Assembly (NCBI RefSeq): GCF_947500995.1 | Contig: NZ_CANMUA010000004.1 | Span: forward strand, 248,001-312,000 | Source of the DNA: an uncultured Serinicoccus sp. | GTDB taxonomy: Bacteria; Actinomycetota; Actinomycetes; Actinomycetales; Dermatophilaceae | Direction of reading: 5' to 3' | DNA length: 64,000 nucleotides | In this document: piece after piece, positions 1-7,845 of the stretch | How positions within the stretch are numbered: the stretch's first letter is position 1 | How the letters are laid out: every line of letters starts with the position of its first letter | The notes under the pieces: generated by a model | The model's input: only the letters and a program-made list of their open reading frames with translations | Database searches by the model: none | Told to the model about the DNA's origin: nothing | Program-made: the position numbers and the translations under genes

Positions 1-1421
1 CCGTGCTCCCCCGACACCGACCCGCCCAGGGAGACCACCAGGTCGGTGGCCTGCTCCACGAAGGCGCGGTAGTCGCGCACCCCGGCATCCGTCACGAGGT
101 CGAAGTCGATGCGCATGTGCATGCAGCCCTCGCCGAAGTGGCCGTAGGACGCCCCCGAGTAGCCGTAGCGCGCCATGAGGTCGTCCAGCGCGGTGAGGTA
201 GTCACCGAGCCGCTGCGGCGGGACGGCCGCGTCCTCCCACCCCGCCCACGCCTCGGCGCCGTCGGCGCGCCGCGTCGCCAGCCCGGTGCCGTCGCGCCGG
301 CAGCGCCACAGCACCGCCTGCGCGCCGGGGTCGGTCACGACCGCCGCGGTGCTCCCCGGTATGCCGTCGCGCACCGCCTCGGCCACGTCACCCGCCCGGG
401 CACGCGCCTCGGCCTGGTCCGCGCCGCCGATCTCGACGAGCAGCCACATGCGCCCCTCCGGCAGGCCGGCGCGCCGGGCGGCCCGGCGGGTGTCGTCGGG
501 CAGCCGCTCGACGAGGGTGGCGTTGATCGACTCCATCGTCAGCGGGTCGTGCGGCAGGACGGTGGGCACGCTGCGCGCGGCCGAGACCGCGTCCGGGAAG
601 CCCAGCGTGAGCAGGACCACCGCCGGGGGTGGCTCGGCGAGTGCGACCGTCGCCTCCAGCGTGGTGGCCAGGGTGCCCTCGCTGCCGCACAGGAGCCGCG
701 CCAGGTCGACGCCGTGGTCGGGGTGCAGGTGCTGGAGGGCGTACCCCGAGATCTGCCGGGAGAAGGTCCCGAAGCGGCGCCCGATGAGCGTCGCGTGGTC
801 CTGCCCGAGGCGGACGAGCTCGGCGTGGGCACCGGCGAGGGCCGGGTCGGGCGGGCTGCCGGACCCGGCACCGCCCGGGCCGAGGGAGTCCACGCGGGCC
901 TGCTCCCCCGCCGCGGTGAGCACCCGCAGGCTCCGCACGTTGTCGGCCGTCGTGCCCCAGGCGACCGAGTGGGCACCGCAGGCGTTGTTGGCGATCATCC
1001 CGCCGAGCGTGCACCGGCTCGCCGACGACGGGTCGGCGCCGAAGGTCAGGCCGTGGCGCCTCGTCGCCGCGGTGAGGTGGCCGAGCACGACCCCGGGCTG
1101 GACGGTGGCCGTCCGGGCTCCGGGGTCGATGTCGAGCACGCGGTTCAGGTGGCGCGAGACGTCGACGACCACACCTCCGAGCGCGTTGCCGGCCATCGAC
1201 GTGCCGCCCCCGCGCAGCGCGCACGGCGCCCCCGCCTCCCGGGCCAGGGCCAGCGCCGTCACGAGGTCCTCCTCGTCCCGCGGCACGACCACGACGTCGG
1301 GCACGACGCGGTAGTTGGAGGCGTCGGTGGCGTAGAGCGCCCGGGAGAGCGCGTCCGCGCCGACCGACCCCCGCACCTGGGCGTCGAGGACCCGGGTGAG
1401 CCGGGCGACGTCATACTCCAT
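1..1421 (-). CDS. FAD-binding/Fe-S D-2-hydroxyacid dehydrogenase, partial
   Basis: The first 473 residues of a flavoprotein dehydrogenase of the YdiJ/GlcD-like family; the carboxy-terminal part lies outside the window. Relatives oxidise D-2-hydroxyacids (D-2-hydroxyglutarate, D-lactate, glycolate) and pass electrons to the respiratory chain. Seen: RGGGTSMAGNALGG at residues 70-83 (FAD-binding type 4 domain), MIANNACGAHS further on, GSEGTL, and near the cut GHFGEGCMHMRIDFDL and SGEHG. These last motifs fit the long form of about 950 residues whose second half carries Fe-S cysteines. The ATG at 1421 follows AGGAGG. It diverges from the racemase-like gene across the palindrome at 1439-1450. The exact substrate is not known; membership of the GntR regulon is inferred. 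Confidence 0.82.
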   Translation of the reverse strand, partial: MEYDVARLTRVLDAQVRGSVGADALSRALYATDASNYRVVPDVVVVPRDEEDLVTALALAREAGAPCALRGGGTSMAGNALGGVVVDVSRHLNRVLDIDPGARTATVQPGVVLGHLTAATRRHGLTFGADPSSASRCTLGGMIANNACGAHSVAWGTTADNVRSLRVLTAAGEQARVDSLGPGGAGSGSPPDPALAGAHAELVRLGQDHATLIGRRFGTFSRQISGYALQHLHPDHGVDLARLLCGSEGTLATTLEATVALAEPPPAVVLLTLGFPDAVSAARSVPTVLPHDPLTMESINATLVERLPDDTRRAARRAGLPEGRMWLLVEIGGADQAEARARAGDVAEAVRDGIPGSTAAVVTDPGAQAVLWRCRRDGTGLATRRADGAEAWAGWEDAAVPPQRLGDYLTALDDLMARYGYSGASYGHFGEGCMHMRIDFDLVTDAGVRDYRAFVEQATDLVVSLGGSVSGEH

Positions 1422-1438
1422 CTGTCCTCCTGGGGATG

Positions 1439-1450
1439 ATTGTCTACAAT
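1439..1450. promoter_or_regulatory. GntR-type palindrome, site 1
   Basis: The sequence ATTGTCTACAAT has half-sites ATTGT and ACAAT around a 2-base centre. It sits between two divergent start codons (1421 on the minus strand, 1499 on the plus strand), so it can control both. The same half-sites and spacing recur at 4518-4529 and, with one changed end base, at 7743-7754. The likely ligand is the GntR regulator at 2257-2979. This is inferred from pattern and position. Confidence 0.7.
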
Positions 1451-1498
1451 CTACGCACCAGCCGGCCGAGGACGACGGCCGCCGTCGAAGGGGTCAGC

Positions 1499-2260
1499 GT
1501 GAGCACGATCGGGATCCTCTACCCGGGGCACAGCGCCGAGGACGACTACCCGTGGGTGGAGGGGGTCCTGCACGAGGCGGGGTATGCCGTGCGCCTGCCG
1601 GTGGTGCACACCAGCGTGGGCGAGGACGCGCACCGCGTCGACGCGCTCCTCGACCTGGGCGGCGCGGCACGCCTGGCGGAGGGGGCCGACCGGGTGACGG
1701 CCGGCGCTCCCTGCGACGCGCTGGTGTGGGCGTGCACGTCGGGCAGCTTCGTCTTCGGGTGGGAGGGGGCGCACGAGCAGGTGGCGGGGCTGGCGGAGCG
1801 CACGGGCCTGCCGACCACCTCGACGTCGCTGGCGTTCGTCCGGGCCGCGCAGCGGCTGGGCCTGAGGCGGGTGGCGGTGGCGGCGTCCTACCCGCACGAC
1901 GTCGCCGCGGCCTTCGTGACCTTCCTCGGGCGGGCCGGCATCGAGGTGACCGCCCTGGGCAGCCACGACATCCTCACGGCCGCCGAGGTCGGCACCCTGG
2001 GCCGCGAGGAGGTGCTCGCCCTCGCCGGTGGGGTCGACCGCACCGGGGCGCAGGCGGTGCTCGTCCCCGACACCGCCCTGCACACCCTGCCCTGGCTGGA
2101 GGACCTGGAGGCCGGGCTGGGGACGGTGGTGCTCACCGCCAACCAGGTGAGCCTGCACGACGGGCTGGCCCTGCTGGGCGAGGTGCCGCCGGTGGCGGGC
2201 CTGGGACGGCTCTTCGCGACCGCCCACGAGGGCGCCCGCACGGCCGGGACGCCCCGATGA
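1499..2260 (+). CDS. Asp/Glu racemase superfamily protein (maleate isomerase/arylmalonate decarboxylase-like)
   Basis: A 253-residue protein of the aspartate/glutamate racemase superfamily, close in length to maleate cis-trans isomerases and arylmalonate decarboxylases. These enzymes use one or two cysteines for proton transfer next to a carboxylate. The first cysteine is present (Cys79, in ACTSGS). At the place of the second, where relatives usually have Cys-Thr-Asn, this protein has Asp191-Thr-Ala. One-base chemistry, as in arylmalonate decarboxylase, is therefore possible, but that enzyme keeps the other cysteine. The start chosen is GTG 1499, six bases after GAAGGGG; an ATG at 1436 would overlap the operator. 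Its stop overlaps the next ATG by four bases (ATGA), implying translational coupling to the GntR gene. The substrate is unknown. Confidence 0.75.
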   Translation: MSTIGILYPGHSAEDDYPWVEGVLHEAGYAVRLPVVHTSVGEDAHRVDALLDLGGAARLAEGADRVTAGAPCDALVWACTSGSFVFGWEGAHEQVAGLAERTGLPTTSTSLAFVRAAQRLGLRRVAVAASYPHDVAAAFVTFLGRAGIEVTALGSHDILTAAEVGTLGREEVLALAGGVDRTGAQAVLVPDTALHTLPWLEDLEAGLGTVVLTANQVSLHDGLALLGEVPPVAGLGRLFATAHEGARTAGTPR

Positions 2261-2979
2261 CCGGTCCTTGGCGCCCGGTCGCCGTGCCGCCCCTGCGGCC
2301 GGTCCCCCGGGAGTCGACCCCCAGCATCGTCGCGGCACGGATCCGCGAGGCCATCGCGAGCGGGGACATCCCCCCGGGCAGCCAGCTGGGCGAGGTGGAG
2401 TACGCCGCCCAGCTCGGCGTGAGCCGGGGCCCCCTGCGCGAGGGCCTGCAGCGGCTCACCCAGGAGGGGCTGCTGGTGGCGCACCGCAACCGCGGCCTGT
2501 TCGTCGTCGAGATGACCGACGAGCGGGTCCGCGACCTCTACCTCGCCCGGGCCGCGGTCGAACGGGCCGCGGGCGACCGCATCCATCAGACCGACCCCGA
2601 CCAGGCGAGCCAGGCCCTGCTCGAGGTCGTGGAGGACATGGCCGACGCCGCGGCCTCCGGCGACGTGCGGGACGTGAGCACGGCCGACATCCGCTTCCAC
2701 CAGGTGCTCGTCGACCAGGCGCACAGCCCGCAGCTGTCCCGCTTCCACGCCACCCTCCTCACCGAGACGCGGATGTGCATCCACCTCCTCGAGCCGACCT
2801 ACGCGGTGGACGAGGAGCGGGTCGGCGAGCACCGCGAGATCGCCCGGGCCTTCGCCCGGGGAGGCGGGCGGCGCACCGACGCGCTGCTCGTGCGGCACAT
2901 GCGCGACGCCATGCACCGGCTCACCGGCTCGCCCCGCGGCAGCCTGGGTCCCCCGGTGGCGGGGGCTCAGCCCTCCTGA
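2257..2979 (+). CDS. GntR/FadR-family transcriptional regulator
   Basis: A 240-residue regulator with an amino-terminal winged helix (residues about 18-85; VAARIREAIASGDIPPG, then LGVSRGPLREGLQRL) and a carboxy-terminal all-helical FCD ligand domain (IRFHQVLVDQAHS, GEHREIARAF, RHMRDAM). FCD-type GntR proteins are usually repressors released by a pathway acid. It is coupled to the racemase-like gene by an ATGA overlap. Three near-identical palindromes lie in the surrounding 8 kb, one before each transcription unit, which makes this the probable local regulator. Its last 13 bases overlap the 3' end of the convergent aldehyde dehydrogenase gene. The effector cannot be told from sequence. Confidence 0.88.
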   Translation: MTGPWRPVAVPPLRPVPRESTPSIVAARIREAIASGDIPPGSQLGEVEYAAQLGVSRGPLREGLQRLTQEGLLVAHRNRGLFVVEMTDERVRDLYLARAAVERAAGDRIHQTDPDQASQALLEVVEDMADAAASGDVRDVSTADIRFHQVLVDQAHSPQLSRFHATLLTETRMCIHLLEPTYAVDEERVGEHREIARAFARGGGRRTDALLVRHMRDAMHRLTGSPRGSLGPPVAGAQPS

Positions 2980-4487
2980 GCCGACCGCGGACCGGCGATG
3001 CCGACGTACTTGAGCTCGAGGAACTCCTCGATGCCGACCGCACCGCCCTCGCGGCCCAGCCCGGACTCCTTGATGCCCCCGAAGGGCGCAGCCGGGTTGG
3101 ACACGACGCCCTGGTTGAGTCCCACCATGCCGGACTCGAGGGACTCGGCCATGCGCAGCGCCCGGTCCAGGTCGCGGGTGTAGACGTAGGACACCAGCCC
3201 GAAGGGGGTGTCGTTGGCCAGCCGGACGACCTCGTCCTCGGTCGTGAACGGGGTGAGCGGTGCGACCGGGCCGAAGATCTCCTCGCTGCCCATCCGGGCC
3301 TCCGGGGAGACCCCGGTCAGCACGGTCGGCGGGTAGAACCAGCCGTCCCCGTCCGGGGCCTCGCCGCCGGTGAGCACCTGCGCGCCGCGCTCGACCGCGT
3401 CCTGCACCAGCTCGCGCACCTTGTCCAGGGCCGCCTGGTCGATGAGCGGCCCCACGGTCACGCCCTCCTGGGTGCCCGGGCCCATCGTGCGCCGCGACAT
3501 CTCCTCGGCGAGCCGCTCGCCGAAGGCCTCGGCCACCGACTCCTGGACGTAGATGCGGTTGGCGGCCGTGCAGGCCTCGCCCATGTTTCGCATCTTGGCC
3601 GCCATCGCGCCGGCGACGGCGTCGTCGAGGTCGGCGTCCTCGAACACGATGAACGGGGCGTTGCCGCCCAGCTCCATCGAGGTGCGCAGGACCCGCTCGG
3701 CGGACTGCTCGAGCAGGACCTTGCCGACCTTCGTCGACCCGGTGAAGGAGAGCTTGCGGGCGAGGCCGGAGCGGATCATCGGCTCCATGACCTCACCGGC
3801 GTGCGTGGTGGCGACGGCGTTGACGGCCCCGGAGGGCACCCTGACCTCGGCCAGGATGTCGACGAGGGCGAGCATCGACAGCGGGGTCTGCTGGGCCGGC
3901 TTGATGACGCTGGTGCACCCGGCGGCGATGGCCGGCGCGATCTTGCGGGTGCCCATCGCCATGGGGAAGTTCCACGGCGTGATGAGCAGCGAGGGCCCGA
4001 CCGGCTGACGCAGCAGCAGGAACCTCCCGTCCCCCGCGGGCGACCTCTGGTAGCCCCCCTCGATGCGCAGCGCCTCCCCGGCGAAGTGACGCAGGAACTC
4101 CGCGGCGTAGGTCACCTCGCCCTTCGCCTCGGCCAACGGCTTGCCCATCTCCAGCGTCATGACGAGGGCCAGCTCGTCGGCACGGTCCATGACGGCCTGG
4201 TATGCCGCGGTCAGCCAGTCCGCCCGCTGCCGCGGCGAGCTGGCGGCGAGCTCGGCCTGGGCCTGCGCGGCGGCCTCGAGCGCGCGCATACCGTCCTGCG
4301 GGCCGGCGTCGGCCACGCTGGTGAGGGTGCGACCGGTCGCCGGGTCGACCACGTCGAAACGCTCCCCCGACGCCGCCGGCTCCCACCGCCCCCCGATGAA
4401 GAGGTCGGTCGGCACGCGGTCCAGGGCGGGGTCGCGATCCTGCCTGTCCTGCGACGTCTGCTCGGCGGGTGATCCTTCGGCGCTCAC
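2967..4487 (-). CDS. gabD: NAD(P)-dependent aldehyde dehydrogenase, succinate-semialdehyde dehydrogenase-like
   Basis: A 506-residue aldehyde dehydrogenase of the succinate-semialdehyde dehydrogenase group, which oxidises a semialdehyde to its carboxylate in the cytoplasm. Seen in order: ITPWNFPMAM and KPAQQTPLS (cofactor binding), FTGSTKVGK (Rossmann loop), ELGGNAPFIVFEDAD (general-base Glu), GEACTAANR (catalytic Cys) and EEIFGPVAP. The Gln in KPAQQ sits where NAD-preferring enzymes often have Glu, so cofactor choice is open. The start is GTG 4487 after AGGAGG. It diverges from the aminotransferase across the palindrome at 4518-4529, a natural pairing of amine removal and semialdehyde oxidation. 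Glutarate or malonate semialdehyde are alternative substrates. Confidence 0.88.
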   Translation of the reverse strand: MSAEGSPAEQTSQDRQDRDPALDRVPTDLFIGGRWEPAASGERFDVVDPATGRTLTSVADAGPQDGMRALEAAAQAQAELAASSPRQRADWLTAAYQAVMDRADELALVMTLEMGKPLAEAKGEVTYAAEFLRHFAGEALRIEGGYQRSPAGDGRFLLLRQPVGPSLLITPWNFPMAMGTRKIAPAIAAGCTSVIKPAQQTPLSMLALVDILAEVRVPSGAVNAVATTHAGEVMEPMIRSGLARKLSFTGSTKVGKVLLEQSAERVLRTSMELGGNAPFIVFEDADLDDAVAGAMAAKMRNMGEACTAANRIYVQESVAEAFGERLAEEMSRRTMGPGTQEGVTVGPLIDQAALDKVRELVQDAVERGAQVLTGGEAPDGDGWFYPPTVLTGVSPEARMGSEEIFGPVAPLTPFTTEDEVVRLANDTPFGLVSYVYTRDLDRALRMAESLESGMVGLNQGVVSNPAAPFGGIKESGLGREGGAVGIEEFLELKYVGIAGPRSAQEG

Positions 4488-4517
4488 GACGACCTCCTGG
4501 TGATGCGGTACGTTCAG

Positions 4518-4529
4518 ATTGTCAACAAT
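4518..4529. promoter_or_regulatory. GntR-type palindrome, site 2
   Basis: ATTGTCAACAAT, with the same ATTGT and ACAAT half-sites and 2-base centre as site 1. It lies in the 65-base gap between the divergent aldehyde dehydrogenase (start 4487) and aminotransferase (start 4553), placed to control both. The regulator is inferred to be the GntR protein at 2257-2979. Confidence 0.7.
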
Positions 4530-4552
4530 CTACCAATCCGCAGGAGTCGACC

Positions 4553-5803
4553 GTGGCGCACCTCAGCCCGATGCTCAAGCAAGCCACTCCCGTCATCGCC
4601 GACCGCGGCGAGGGGGCCGTGATCTTCGACGAGCAGGACCGCCGGTACCTGGACTTCACCGCCGGCATCGGCGTGACCAGCACCGGTCACGCCCACCCCG
4701 ACGTGGTGGCTGCCGCGCAGGAGCAGGTCGCCAAGATCATCCACGCGCAGTACACCACGGTCATGCACCGCCCGCTGCTCGACCTGGTCGAGCGCATGTC
4801 CGAGGTCCTCCCCGAGGGTCTGGACTCCATGTTCTTCGCCAACAGCGGCTCCGAGGCGGTGGAGGCGGCGCTGCGCCTGGCCCGGCAGGCCACCGGCCGG
4901 CCGAACGTCGTGGCCTTCCACGGCGGCTTCCACGGGCGCACCGTGGCCGCCGCCTCGCTGACGACGTCGGGCACGAAGTTCCGCTCCGGCTTCGCCCCGC
5001 TCATGCCGGGCGTCGTCATCTCCCCGTTCCCCAACCCGACGCACTACGGCTGGAGCCAGGAGCAGGCCACCGACTTCGCGCTGCGCGAGCTGGACCACCT
5101 GCTGCAGACGGTCACCGCGCCGCAGGACACCGCGGCCTTCCTCGTCGAGCCGGTCCTCGGCGAGGGCGGCTACGTCCCCGCCTCGGCGGAGTTCCTCGCC
5201 GGGCTGCGCGAGCGGGCCGACCGGCACGGCATCCTGCTGGTCGTCGACGAGGTGCAGACCGGTTGGGGCCGCACCGGCCGCTTCTGGGGGCACGACCACT
5301 TCGGCGTCACGCCCGACGTGCTCGTCACCGCCAAGGGGATCGCCTCGGGCTTCCCGCTCTCCGGGATCGCCGCGTCGCAGGAGCTCATGAGCCGGGCCTG
5401 GCCCGGCTCCCAGGGCGGCACCTACGGCGCCAACGCGGTGGCCTGCGCCGCGGCGCTGGCGACCCTGGACGTCATGCAGCGCGAGGACCTCGTGGGCAAC
5501 GCCGCCGCGCGCGGTGAGCAGCTGCGCGGGCGGCTCACCGCCGCCGCGCAGGAGCACGCCGCGATCACCGACGTGCGCGGGCTCGGCCTCATGCTCGGCT
5601 CCGAGTTCCGCACCGCGGACGGCCAGCCCGACGGCGCCACGGCGACCCGGGCCCAGCAGGCCGCCGCCGAGCACGGCCTGCTGCTGCTCACCTGCGGCGC
5701 CTGGGGCCAGGTGGTGCGCTTCATCCCCGCCCTCGTGGTCACGCAGGAGCAGGTCGACGAGGCCGGCGACCTGTGGCAGAAGGCGCTGGCCACGGCCCTC
5801 TGA
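4553..5803 (+). CDS. class III pyridoxal-phosphate aminotransferase (4-aminobutyrate aminotransferase-like)
   Basis: A 416-residue fold-type I aminotransferase of class III, the group of GABA, ornithine and beta-alanine/taurine transaminases. Seen: ANSGSEAVEAALRLAR (phosphate-binding region), FHGGFHGRT, LLVVDEVQTGWGRTG (PLP-ring Asp) and VTAKGIASGFPLSG, whose Lys should form the Schiff base. The start is GTG 4553, six bases after CAGGAG, just downstream of the palindrome at 4518-4529. With the divergent semialdehyde dehydrogenase it makes a two-step route from an omega-amino acid to a dicarboxylate. GABA is the default guess because glutamate decarboxylase is encoded at 12473-13888, but the BCCT carrier next door leaves other amines possible. 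Confidence 0.86.
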   Translation: MAHLSPMLKQATPVIADRGEGAVIFDEQDRRYLDFTAGIGVTSTGHAHPDVVAAAQEQVAKIIHAQYTTVMHRPLLDLVERMSEVLPEGLDSMFFANSGSEAVEAALRLARQATGRPNVVAFHGGFHGRTVAAASLTTSGTKFRSGFAPLMPGVVISPFPNPTHYGWSQEQATDFALRELDHLLQTVTAPQDTAAFLVEPVLGEGGYVPASAEFLAGLRERADRHGILLVVDEVQTGWGRTGRFWGHDHFGVTPDVLVTAKGIASGFPLSGIAASQELMSRAWPGSQGGTYGANAVACAAALATLDVMQREDLVGNAAARGEQLRGRLTAAAQEHAAITDVRGLGLMLGSEFRTADGQPDGATATRAQQAAAEHGLLLLTCGAWGQVVRFIPALVVTQEQVDEAGDLWQKALATAL

Positions 5804-5837
5804 CCCCCTCCGTCCCCGGCCGGGGAGAGCGGAAGCA

Positions 5838-5899
5838 CGCGACTGCACCGGGTATGTCGTTCACCCGCCCCGCCGGGCGACCTAACCGGTGCAGTCGCG
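5838..5899. repeat. intergenic inverted repeat with 14-base arms
   Basis: The arm CGCGACTGCACCGG at 5838-5851 is repeated in perfect inverse at 5886-5899, with a 34-base GC-rich spacer. It follows the aminotransferase stop and precedes the strong hairpin at 5926-5961, so it may be a first terminator hairpin or an intergenic repeat. No T run follows. Confidence 0.6.
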
Positions 5900-5925
5900 C
5901 ACCGACAGGTCGGGTCGGGACGACC

Positions 5926-5961
5926 GGAGCCCGTGACCACCTCAGGGTGGTCACGGGCTCC
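5926..5961. terminator. bidirectional hairpin terminator
   Basis: A perfect 16-base-pair stem (GGAGCCCGTGACCACC and its complement) with loop TCAG lies between the convergent aminotransferase and BCCT genes. The stem is strong enough to stop transcription from both sides, although no clear U tract follows, as is usual in high-GC actinobacteria. Confidence 0.8.
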
Positions 5962-5969
5962 GCTCGTGG

Positions 5970-7691
5970 TCAGGACCCGGCCGTGAGCTGCTTGCTCTGG
6001 TCCTCGGCGTCGTCCTCCTGCGCCGCCGGGACGCCGTTCTCGGCCTCCTCGCGCTGCCGGGCGGCCTCCGCCCGCTGGCGCTCGTCCTCCTCCTCGACAA
6101 TCTCGATCTGTTCCTGCGGGGTGACCGTCGGGTCGCCGCGCTCGACCCGCTTCTTCTCGGCCCGCAGGCCGGCGAAGAGGGCCGGGATCATCGCGAAGAC
6201 GAGGATGAAGATCGGCAGCCCGACGACGGTGATGACCTCCTGCAGCGCCGGGATCGCCTCGTCCCCGCCCAGGACGATGAGCAGCGCCGCCAGGGCTCCG
6301 AGGCAGACCGCCCAGAAGACCCGCTGCCCGACCGGCCCCTCGTCGTTCTCCCCGCTGCACAGCATGTCGATGACCAGGGCGGCGGAGTCGGCGGACGTGG
6401 CGAAGAAGAGTGCGACGATGACGATGACCAGACCCTGCAGGAGCGTGGTCAGCGGGAAGTTCTCGAAGAAGGTGAACATCGCGAGCGGCACGCTCTCGGC
6501 GACCGCGGCCGAGATCGGCCCGCCGTCCCCGCCGATGCCGTCGATGTCCATGGCCGACCACCCGAAGATGACGAACCACACGATGGTGAACAGGGTGGGG
6601 GCCACGAGCACCCCGGCCACGAACTCCCGGACCGTGCGCCCGCGGGAGATGCGGGCCAGGAACACGCCCATGAAGGGCGCCCAGGTGACCGTCCAGGCCC
6701 AGTAGAACACCGTCCACCCGGCCTGCCAACCCCAGCCGTCGGCCTGGGTGGCGTTGGCCAGCGCGTCGTTCCAGAAGGCCAGCGAGGGCAGCGCGGCGAG
6801 GTAGTTGCCCGTGCTCTCGATGAGCGAGCGCAGCAGGAAGACGGTCGCGCCACCGGTGAAGAGGACGAAGAGCATCATGCCCACCGCCATACCGATGTTG
6901 AGGTTGGACAGCCGCTTGATGCCCTTGTCGAGCCCGACGGCCACCGACGCGGTCGCGACGGCGGTGAGCACCGTGATGACGAGGACCCGGACGAGGACGC
7001 TGTCCCCGACCCCGGTCAGCTCGGACAGTCCGGCGCTGATCTGCGAGGTGCCCAGGCCCAGGCTGACCGCGAGCCCGAAGAGGGTGCCGAGCACGGCGAA
7101 GACGTCGATGGTCTTGCCGATCGGGCCGTGGATCCGCTCCTTGAGGAAGGGGTAGAAGACCGAGCTCACCCGCATCGGGAGGTCGTAGCGGTAGATGAAG
7201 AAGCCGAAGGCCAGACCGGGCAGGGTGAAGATGGCCCACGTGTGCAGACCGAGGTGGTAGAGCGCGACGTTCATCGCGTCCTCCGCGGCCTGCGCGCTGT
7301 AGGGCTCCACCCCCGGGAAGGGCGGGGTGGTGAAGTGGGAGATGGGCTCGGCCACTCCCCAGAACATGAGGATGGTGCCGATGCCGCCGGCGAAGAGCAT
7401 GGTGAACCAGGAGACCCGGGTGTAGGCCGGGACCTCGTCGCCCTTGCCGAGCTTCAGGTCGCCGTACTTGCTGCTGGCGATCCAGATGAGGAAGATGAGC
7501 CAGACGGTGACCCCGAAGATGAAGAACCATCCGAGGTTGGTCGTCACCCACGTCCGGGCCGCGGCGAAGCCGTCACCGATACTGGCGGGGAAGATGAGCA
7601 GCAGGGCCAGGATGAGGACCATCAACCCGGCTGAGGTGAAGAAGATCTGAGGGTTGGTCTTCAGGCCCAACCGGCGTGCGAGGTCGTCCAC
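5970..7691 (-). CDS. BCCT-family betaine/carnitine/choline transporter 1
   Basis: A 573-residue secondary transporter of the betaine-choline-carnitine family with about 12 membrane helices and a charged cytoplasmic tail rich in Glu, Arg and Ala. Family marks are the FWGVAEPISHF segment and the signature YWAWTVTWAPFMG followed by VFLARISRGRTVREF. The preferred start is GTG 7691, which has AAGGAG six bases upstream; a GTG at 7715 lacks a ribosome site. It lies downstream of the palindrome at 7743-7754 and converges on the aminotransferase, so it is probably the uptake system of the GntR regulon. The substrate could be a betaine, carnitine or another quaternary amine. Confidence 0.9.
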   Translation of the reverse strand: MDDLARRLGLKTNPQIFFTSAGLMVLILALLLIFPASIGDGFAAARTWVTTNLGWFFIFGVTVWLIFLIWIASSKYGDLKLGKGDEVPAYTRVSWFTMLFAGGIGTILMFWGVAEPISHFTTPPFPGVEPYSAQAAEDAMNVALYHLGLHTWAIFTLPGLAFGFFIYRYDLPMRVSSVFYPFLKERIHGPIGKTIDVFAVLGTLFGLAVSLGLGTSQISAGLSELTGVGDSVLVRVLVITVLTAVATASVAVGLDKGIKRLSNLNIGMAVGMMLFVLFTGGATVFLLRSLIESTGNYLAALPSLAFWNDALANATQADGWGWQAGWTVFYWAWTVTWAPFMGVFLARISRGRTVREFVAGVLVAPTLFTIVWFVIFGWSAMDIDGIGGDGGPISAAVAESVPLAMFTFFENFPLTTLLQGLVIVIVALFFATSADSAALVIDMLCSGENDEGPVGQRVFWAVCLGALAALLIVLGGDEAIPALQEVITVVGLPIFILVFAMIPALFAGLRAEKKRVERGDPTVTPQEQIEIVEEEDERQRAEAARQREEAENGVPAAQEDDAEDQSKQLTAGS

Positions 7692-7742
7692 GGTCGTCTC
7701 CTTGGGGTCGCGCACGGGACAGCGCAGTATGCTGATTGTCTA

Positions 7743-7754
7743 GTTGTCGACAAT
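7743..7754. promoter_or_regulatory. GntR-type palindrome, site 3, with extra half-site
   Basis: GTTGTCGACAAT repeats the TTGT-N2-ACAAT pattern of sites 1 and 2. An additional ATTGTCTA half-site adjoins it at 7735-7742. It lies about 50 bases upstream of the BCCT start at 7691, in the promoter region of that gene. Control by the GntR protein at 2257-2979 is inferred. Confidence 0.66.
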
Positions 7755-7845
7755 GCGACCTTAGCGAGAAGGTCACGCCCTGGCTACCTGCTCGCCGGGC
7801 GTCACGGCAACGAATGCGCAACGATGTGCGCCCGCGGCCACCGGG

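Noticed and set aside
3-1439. A long open frame on the plus strand across the first 1.4 kb
   Set aside because: It is Arg/Gly/Val-rich without family motifs and lies antisense to the FAD dehydrogenase, whose frame has recognisable domains.
7757-7845. Terminator after the choline sulfatase
   Set aside because: Only a 6-base pairing (ACGCCC/GGGCGT) is present, too weak to call.
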